Shown: one piece after another, positions 59,114 to 64,000 of the stretch
Layout of the letters: the number at the start of each line of letters is the position of its first letter
Numbering within the stretch: the stretch's first letter is position 1
Assembly: GCF_018777385.1 (NCBI RefSeq)
Contig: NZ_JAFJYB010000004.1
Span: 248,001 to 312,000 of the forward strand
Length of the DNA: 64,000 nt
Direction: 5' to 3'
DNA from: Candidatus Symbiopectobacterium endolongispinus
GTDB taxonomy: Bacteria; Pseudomonadota; Gammaproteobacteria; Enterobacterales; Enterobacteriaceae
Notes under the pieces: model-generated
What the model was told of the DNA's origin: nothing
Seen by the model: the letters and a program-made list of their open reading frames with translations, nothing else
Databases searched by the model: none
Program-made: the position numbers and the translations under genes

Positions 59114-59722
59114 TTACAGTGCTGTGCCGGGATACAGATTAGGATCCGGGTGGTAGTTAGGGTCTTCGAATCTGGAATTACTGAATCGCTTTTCCGCCGT
59201 TGACCCATTGGATTTGTAAGTCACTTCAGGATTGGGCGTGAGGTGCCATGTAGTGCCATTTTTATCGCGTTCGATGAAAGAAGCGTCCGAGGTACAAAAA
59301 TCGTCTGAGCCTTTGTTCAGCATAAACTGGTAATAGCGTCCTGCTTTTGGGGTGAACTTGATTGTGATGAAGCAAGAGAGCGTTCGCGGGCCTCCCCACA
59401 TCATCGACACCTCGGTTTCTAAATCAGGCTGGACGCGTGTTTCGTAGTAATCGAAGGTCAAATCTTACCTGGCTTTGGGCATGCTCATGTCCTGCGTGTT
59501 AATGAAGGGCAAGGGGTCTGACCGGATGACGCCCCCAGTGCGGACGCCCTTTTCATATTGATAGATACCCGCATGTTGCGTGTAGTTAACGATACGAACC
59601 CACGCGGGGTTTGGCTCATTAACAGGTGCGGTAAAGTAATTAGTATGAGGGATAAACTGGCAACCCGCTAACAAGGGGAGAGCCAGTGAGCATAGAGAAG
59701 GGCGTGATGACACGGTGAGCAT
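59114..59722 (-). pseudogene. Unrecognised lipoprotein, one in-frame stop
   Basis: ATG 59722 gives a lipoprotein signal (MLTVSSRPSLCSLALPLLAGC, lipobox LLAGC). An upstream in-frame start at 59764 would add 14 unlikely residues. After MSMPKAR a TAA (59465-59467) intervenes; the same frame then runs DLTFDYYETRVQPDLETEVS to a normal end at 59114 (HPDPNLYPGTAL). The mature protein has an Ig-like or beta-rich look (ITIKFTPKAGRYYQFML). I do not recognise the family; it could be an outer-membrane-anchored accessory protein. Confidence 0.6.
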
Positions 59723-59764
59723 CCTTTGCAATGTATCTAGTGTTCTTTCTGAAAACAAAAACAC

Positions 59765-60066
59765 CCTACGTTAAGTACAAATTCGTCATATGGGACAATT
59801 CCCTAATTTTCAGTCCACCCTAAATTCTAGAGTGTTAATCAATGGGGGCCGGTCAGTCCCAGGAGCGGACGTTGATATTAATCTATGGTGAGGAAATTAT
59901 GATGCCCGCTCTGCATGGAGTCATCGCGAGGCCACGATTTTCCTCACGTGGCTTTTGATGATATGTAATGCAAGTCTGCTACTGACTCACACGGTGAGTA
60001 TACCTGTTTCACTCCATGCAACTTAGCAGGACCACTGATCCCAGTAGGGTGGCGTCCCAAATTCTT
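59765..60066. other. Intergenic region with a weak hairpin
   Basis: No gene seen. GCCACG (59931-59936) pairs with CGTGGC (59947-59952) and is followed by TTTT, a weak rightward terminator. The lipoprotein promoter should lie at the left end. Confidence 0.4.
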
Positions 60067-60951
60067 TCACAAAAAATTGGAAACCTCCCGGACTTTCCTT
60101 GACCTCAGCCTATTTTCTGGAGAGAGGATCTGTATAAAAGATTCTTGAACTGTCGCTGACATCTGCCATTCCGGCATTATGCTGACAAGCTGATTCCCAG
60201 CAAAACTCTCAGGTAGAAACATCCAGGTTGGCAAAAGCACAATACCACGTGAGGCCAGAGCTGCGGAGACCAGGCTTTCCGAGTTGTTGCTCCTCAGCGA
60301 ACCGGATACATCATATTGCTTCAACCCCTGATCCGAATTGCGCCGAAAGAACCATTTTTGTGTTCCTCTGACACCTCGATACAGAAGGCAGTTATGCCTT
60401 TGCAAATCAGCGGGACGGGTGAGAACACCGTATTTGTCGAGATAAGAAGGACTGGCGGCCAGAATATAGCGTTGAGCTGCGATGACTTTGCCAATAAGTC
60501 CTGAATCTGTCAGATGGCCCACCCGAATCGTGATATCCGCGCCTTCCCGTACCGGATCGATATAGGTATCAGTCAGTGTCAGTTCAACTGACAGGTCAGG
60601 AAATCGCTCCTGTAGTTTATTGAGTACGCCTGCAACATGCAGTCGTCCCAGGGCTTCTGTGGCATTAATACTCAGTTGGCCGTGGATTTGTTCATCCCTC
60701 AGGGCAAGTTCACCAACGGCACTGTCGAGTAGGTCAAGCGCTTCATTAAACTGTAACCTAAAGCGAGCCCCTTCCTCTGTCAGCCTTATAGCTCGGGTGC
60801 TTAGGTAGAGCAACTGATGGCCGAGATCCTTTTCGAGAGCAGATATATACCGCGATACCGAAGATGCTGGCGTGTTGAAAATCCGCGCAGTTTCAAGAAA
60901 ACTGCCTGTTTCAGCTGCTTTTAAAAAGTAGCGCAGGCCTTTCAGGTCCAT
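60067..60951 (-). CDS. LysR-family transcriptional regulator
   Basis: 294 residues, intact, starting at ATG 60951 (GGGGGTG six bases upstream) rather than the GTG two codons before. Helix-turn-helix: LRYFLKAAETGSFLETARIF and PASSVSRYISALEKDLGHQL. Effector domain: GQLSINATEALGRLHVAGVL, REGADITIRVGHLTDSGLIG. It is divergent from the Old Yellow Enzyme gene (180 bases), the standard place for a regulator of such reductases, and probably controls it in response to an electrophile or similar signal. Confidence 0.87.
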   Translation of the reverse strand: MDLKGLRYFLKAAETGSFLETARIFNTPASSVSRYISALEKDLGHQLLYLSTRAIRLTEEGARFRLQFNEALDLLDSAVGELALRDEQIHGQLSINATEALGRLHVAGVLNKLQERFPDLSVELTLTDTYIDPVREGADITIRVGHLTDSGLIGKVIAAQRYILAASPSYLDKYGVLTRPADLQRHNCLLYRGVRGTQKWFFRRNSDQGLKQYDVSGSLRSNNSESLVSAALASRGIVLLPTWMFLPESFAGNQLVSIMPEWQMSATVQESFIQILSPENRLRSRKVREVSNFL

Positions 60952-61131
60952 ATTCACCCCCGCAAAACGCCATAGAAATCAAAGCTTGAATCATGAGTGC
61001 AATTTTAGCAATAGTGATATGCCATATCATGGCATTGTTACTAATAATGCAACCTATTAAGCTTGCCAATTGCGATAGTGACTACCTTATATGAGGTGCA
61101 CTGATCTTAACTTCTGGCATATGGACACAGT

Positions 61132-62274
61132 ATGAAAACGCTATTTGAACCGTTTAATCTTTCGGGTGCGATGTTGCAAAACCGCATCGTAATGGCCCCG
61201 ATGACACGCGCTCGCGCAGCAAACGATATTGCAGATGAACAGACCGCTTTGTATTACACACAACGCGCCACCGCCGGTCTGATCGTGAGTGAAGGTACGC
61301 CCATCTCTCGCCAAGGGCAGGGGTATCTGCTTAATCCGGGCATTTTCACCGCTGCTCAGATTGCTGGCGGGCGTCTGACGACGGATTCTGCCCATTCAGT
61401 TGGTGGTAAAATTTTCGCTCAGCTTTGGCATGTTGGCCGAGTTTCACATTCTTCCATTCAGGGAGACGATGCGCTGCCAGTTAGCGCCAGCTCAAAAGCA
61501 GCGAAAAGCGCGATGGCCTTTGGATACGACCAGAATGGCAAATCAGGCCCAGTTCCTGTCCCAGCGCCACGTCAACTATCAACCAACGAAGTCGAGGACG
61601 TCATCAGACAGTTTGCCCGCGCGGCAGAAAACGCAATAAAGGCGGGCTTTGATGGTGTGGAAATCCATGGGGCAAATGGTTACCTTCATGAACAGTTCCT
61701 TAACCCCAGGGTTAATGACCGTACAGATCGATATTCCGCTGAATCTTTGCAAAATCGCCTTCGCTTTACGATCGACGTCATTGATGCCATCACCAATGCG
61801 ATTGGTGCAGAGCGAACCGATATCCGTCTCCCACCCTACGGCCAACTTTTTGATATGCTACTGTATGATGAGATAAATGAAACCTACACCGCGCTTGTCG
61901 GGGCTATTGGTCAACGTAAGCTTGCCTATGTCCATATTATGAATCAGACCGGATTCAAACGTATTGATAAAGGTTCTGAGGAGACTAACCATGGCAATTT
62001 CTTTGCATTGTTGGAAACATTCAAACATTTCTTGCCCCATACCGCACTGATACTGGCAGGTGGACTGACACGGAATATTGCAGAAAAAATGATTAATAAC
62101 AATATTATTGATCTTGCTGCGTTCGGTGTACCTTACATCAGTAACCCGGACCTGGTAGCACGATTAAAAAATAACTGGCCTATTGCCGATGCAGATCGAA
62201 ATACATTTTATGGTCAGCATGCGATAGGTTATATCGATTACCCTCCCTACAAACCGCAGCAATACAATAAATAA
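61132..62274 (+). CDS. Old Yellow Enzyme-type alkene reductase (NemA-like)
   Basis: 380 residues, intact. The FMN barrel start (LFEPFNLSGAMLQNRIVMAPMTRAR), the active-site pair in VEIHGANGYLHEQFLNP (His/Asn), AQLWHVGRVSH and the FMN phosphate loop ALILAGGLTRNIAE are all present. NADPH-dependent reduction of activated alkenes, N-ethylmaleimide and nitrate esters. Transcribed away from its LysR regulator. Downstream is degraded DNA and the EthD fragment. Confidence 0.88.
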   Translation: MKTLFEPFNLSGAMLQNRIVMAPMTRARAANDIADEQTALYYTQRATAGLIVSEGTPISRQGQGYLLNPGIFTAAQIAGGRLTTDSAHSVGGKIFAQLWHVGRVSHSSIQGDDALPVSASSKAAKSAMAFGYDQNGKSGPVPVPAPRQLSTNEVEDVIRQFARAAENAIKAGFDGVEIHGANGYLHEQFLNPRVNDRTDRYSAESLQNRLRFTIDVIDAITNAIGAERTDIRLPPYGQLFDMLLYDEINETYTALVGAIGQRKLAYVHIMNQTGFKRIDKGSEETNHGNFFALLETFKHFLPHTALILAGGLTRNIAEKMINNNIIDLAAFGVPYISNPDLVARLKNNWPIADADRNTFYGQHAIGYIDYPPYKPQQYNK

Positions 62275-62607
62275 GGGAACTCTGATTGAGATATTCTGTG
62301 GTATCGCATGCACTGAATAAATTTATTCGTATGGAATAAGGTTTCAACGACTTACTACGAAAAATAATAAATTATTGCTACTGATACTGTCAGGGGCAGT
62401 TTTCGGCGCTATCACGGCATAAAATTATTGTCACTGGTATTGGACAGGATTTAAGGAACAAAGGGTTTATTTGATTTCGCTGCGCAGGCCGGCCTGCTTA
62501 CTTTTTGGATGTCTTTTGGACTCGCCTACGTCAAGCTTGCCGTGAAGGTTGAGTAAAATTGCCCAAACCCAGCGCTGTCCACTAACTACATTAATGAACA
62601 GGAAAAT
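62275..62607 (+). other. Degraded region with membrane-protein remnants
   Basis: No complete gene. In one frame LTTKNNKLLLLILSGAVFGA (about 62350-62410) resembles the first helix of a transporter, ended by TAA. In another, GLLTFWMSFGLAYVKLAVKV (about 62495-62556), ending in TAA, resembles the last helix of a membrane protein. They may be the two ends of one gene with the middle deleted; the identity is not clear. Confidence 0.4.
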
Positions 62608-62835
62608 ATGATGTTATTGGTTAAAGGTTTCAAGCATGTTGGATTTCTAACCCGTAAAAAAGACCAAAGCTTTGAAGATTTTGTTAAGTATTGGGATGAG
62701 GTACATACAGCCATTACTCTCAGACTCCCAGGATTAAAAAGCTATGTACTGAATCCCATAGATCGTGAAAAATACCCTGATTCACCCGTGGATGGTTTCT
62801 CCGAGCTCTGGTTTGACTCCCTTGATGATGCGTAG
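62608..62835 (+). pseudogene. EthD-domain protein, 3' truncated by fusion to dctA
   Basis: 75 codons: KGFKHVGFLTRKKDQSFEDF, VKYWDEVHTAITLRLPGLKS, YVLNPIDREKYPDSPVDGFSEL, the dimeric alpha-beta barrel of EthD-like proteins (normally about 100 residues). At SLDDA the sequence leaves the family; TAG (62833-62835) follows and then DctA sequence in the same frame. EthD proteins are small ones linked to ether or aromatic degradation of unclear chemistry. Starts with AGGAAAAT upstream. Confidence 0.75.
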
Positions 62836-63981
62836 ATTGGCCCCGTCATCTTCTGTACCGTAGTGACCGGTATTGCCGGTATGGAAAGTATGAAGTCGGT
62901 AGGCCGTACTGGCGCTGTCGCACTGCTTTACTTTGAAATTGTCAGCACCGTGGCACTGATTATCGGTCTGCTGGTGGTGAATATCATGCAACCGGGTGCG
63001 GGCATGAATGTCGATACCTCCACACTGGATGCCTCTGCGGTGGCGGCCTACACCCAACAGGCGCAACAGCAGGGCGTGGTCGCGTTTCTGATGGATGTGA
63101 TTCCTGCAAGCGTGGTGGGCGCTTTCGCCAGTGGTAACATTTTGCAGGTGTTGCTGTTTGCGGTGATGTTTGGCTTCGCACTGCATCGCCTGGGTGAGAA
63201 AGGACGCGTCATTTTCAACGTGATTGACAGCTTCCCACACACCATTTTTGGCGTGATCAATATGATCATGCGTTTGGCACAGATCGGCGCATTCGGCGCG
63301 GTGGCGTTCACCATTGGTAAATACGGTGTTGGCTCACTTGTGCAGTTGGGACAGTTGATCATCTGCTTCTATATCACGTGCCTGCTGTTTGTTTTCCTGG
63401 TGCTGGGCAGCATCGCCCGCGCTACCGGATTCAGCATTTTCAAATTTATCCGCTACATCCGTGAAGAGCTGCTGATTGTGCTGGGGACCTCCTCGTCAGA
63501 ATCCGTGCTGCCTCGCATGCTGAACAAGATGGAAAAAGTGGGGTGTAAAAAATCGGTGGTGGGTCTGGTGATTCCTGCCGGCTACTCCTTCAACCTGGAT
63601 GGCACCTCCATCTACTTGACCATGGCGGCGGTGTTTATTGCGCAGGCTACCAATAGTCATATGGATATCTGGCACCAGATTACGTTGCTGGTGGTGTTGT
63701 TGCTCTCCTCGAAAGGTGCTGCTGGCGTCACCGGTAGCGGGTTTATCGTGCTGGCAGCGACCATTTCTGCGGTGGGGCATCTGCCAGTGGCTGGTCTGGC
63801 GTTGATCCTGGGTATTGACCGCTTTATGTCAGAAGCGCGTGCCCTGACCAACCTGGTCGGCAACGGTGTCGCGACGATCGTGGTTGCCAAGTGGGTGGGT
63901 GAGCTGGATGAGAAGCAGCTGGAAAGCGAACTCTCTGGGCATAAAAAAGACGATACGTCTGCACCGACCGTACTTTCATAA
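62836..63981 (+). pseudogene. dctA: C4-dicarboxylate transporter DctA, 5' truncated
   Basis: DctA (about 428 residues) imports succinate, fumarate, malate and aspartate with protons. Here the sequence starts at [20 protein letters not shown], about residue 48 of E. coli DctA, and is then complete to the stop at 63981. Conserved segments are good: [19 protein letters not shown], the hairpin motif [20 protein letters not shown], and [23 protein letters not shown]. The first helix and the start are missing, replaced by the EthD fragment, whose TAG immediately precedes. The first ATG in frame is at 62881. The upstream promoter is lost, so it is almost surely inactive. Confidence 0.9.
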
Positions 63982-64000
63982 ATGGGTTTTACCCTGCGCC

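Overview
The window looks like the chromosome of an enterobacterium (Enterobacterales, most like Pectobacterium/Dickeya-type Pectobacteriaceae) in the middle of gene decay. Recognisable enterobacterial blocks are yidA, yidQ-ibpA-ibpB-yidE, dppABCDF, cstA-ybdD-yjiA, a dcuSR-type regulator pair and dctA. More than half of the genes are broken by in-frame stops, 1-5 base indels, internal deletions or gene fusions, yet the remaining sequence still reads almost perfectly. That is the picture expected of a recently host-restricted symbiont (a Sodalis- or Symbiopectobacterium-like state). The genus is an inference from gene content; no rRNA is present to confirm it. No rRNA, tRNA, CRISPR array, prophage or complete insertion sequence was seen.

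Layout. 1-5.4 kb: broken MFS exporter, broken chemoreceptor, decayed yidA, an intact DUF1471 protein and a decayed unknown ORF. 5.9-15.4 kb: a sugar-acid-type catabolic cluster (FGGY kinase, fucose-isomerase-like protein, DHDPS-family aldolase, sialidase-like protein), all broken, followed by a nearly intact tripartite tricarboxylate transporter (TctC-TctB-TctA) and a broken LacI regulator. A perfect 22-bp palindrome lies at the kinase start. 16-23.5 kb: an amino-acid or opine oxidation cluster (PatB-like lyase, Asp/Glu racemase-like protein, three-part HcnABC-like oxidase, GntR regulator, ABC binding protein); two of its promoters share an identical 35-bp element. 24-27.2 kb: yidQ, ibpA and ibpB with a sigma-32 promoter and RNA-thermometer-like leader, then a broken yidE. 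27.6-33.6 kb: DASS transporter (broken), DcuS-like kinase (broken), DcuR-like regulator (intact) and a 2-hydroxycarboxylate transporter (broken).

34.6-38.6 kb: the dipeptide permease operon, reduced to a dppA/dppB deletion fusion, a thrice-deleted dppC and a dppD::dppF chimera. 38.7-45.5 kb: intact SDR, broken EamA exporter, cstA with one stop, intact ybdD, beheaded yjiA, broken EntS-like MFS. 45.7-52.5 kb: two proC paralogues, a VOC protein and a second peptide ABC transporter, all damaged; its ATPase/GNAT end carries a 513-bp near-perfect duplication. 52.5-62.8 kb: accessory genes (nucleotidyltransferase, SnoaL-like, nitroreductase, arginase-family, MFS, quinone oxidoreductase, two LysR genes, Old Yellow Enzyme, EthD). 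62.8-64 kb: a 5'-truncated dctA fused in frame, apart from one stop, to the EthD fragment.

Together the losses remove peptide uptake (dpp and a second ABC system), C4-dicarboxylate/malate/citrate uptake and sensing, chemotaxis input and several carbohydrate or amino-acid oxidation routes. The small heat-shock proteins and several small stress or accessory genes remain open. Many indels fall in homopolymer runs, so sequencing error must be excluded for those; the nonsense substitutions, larger deletions and chimeras cannot be explained that way.
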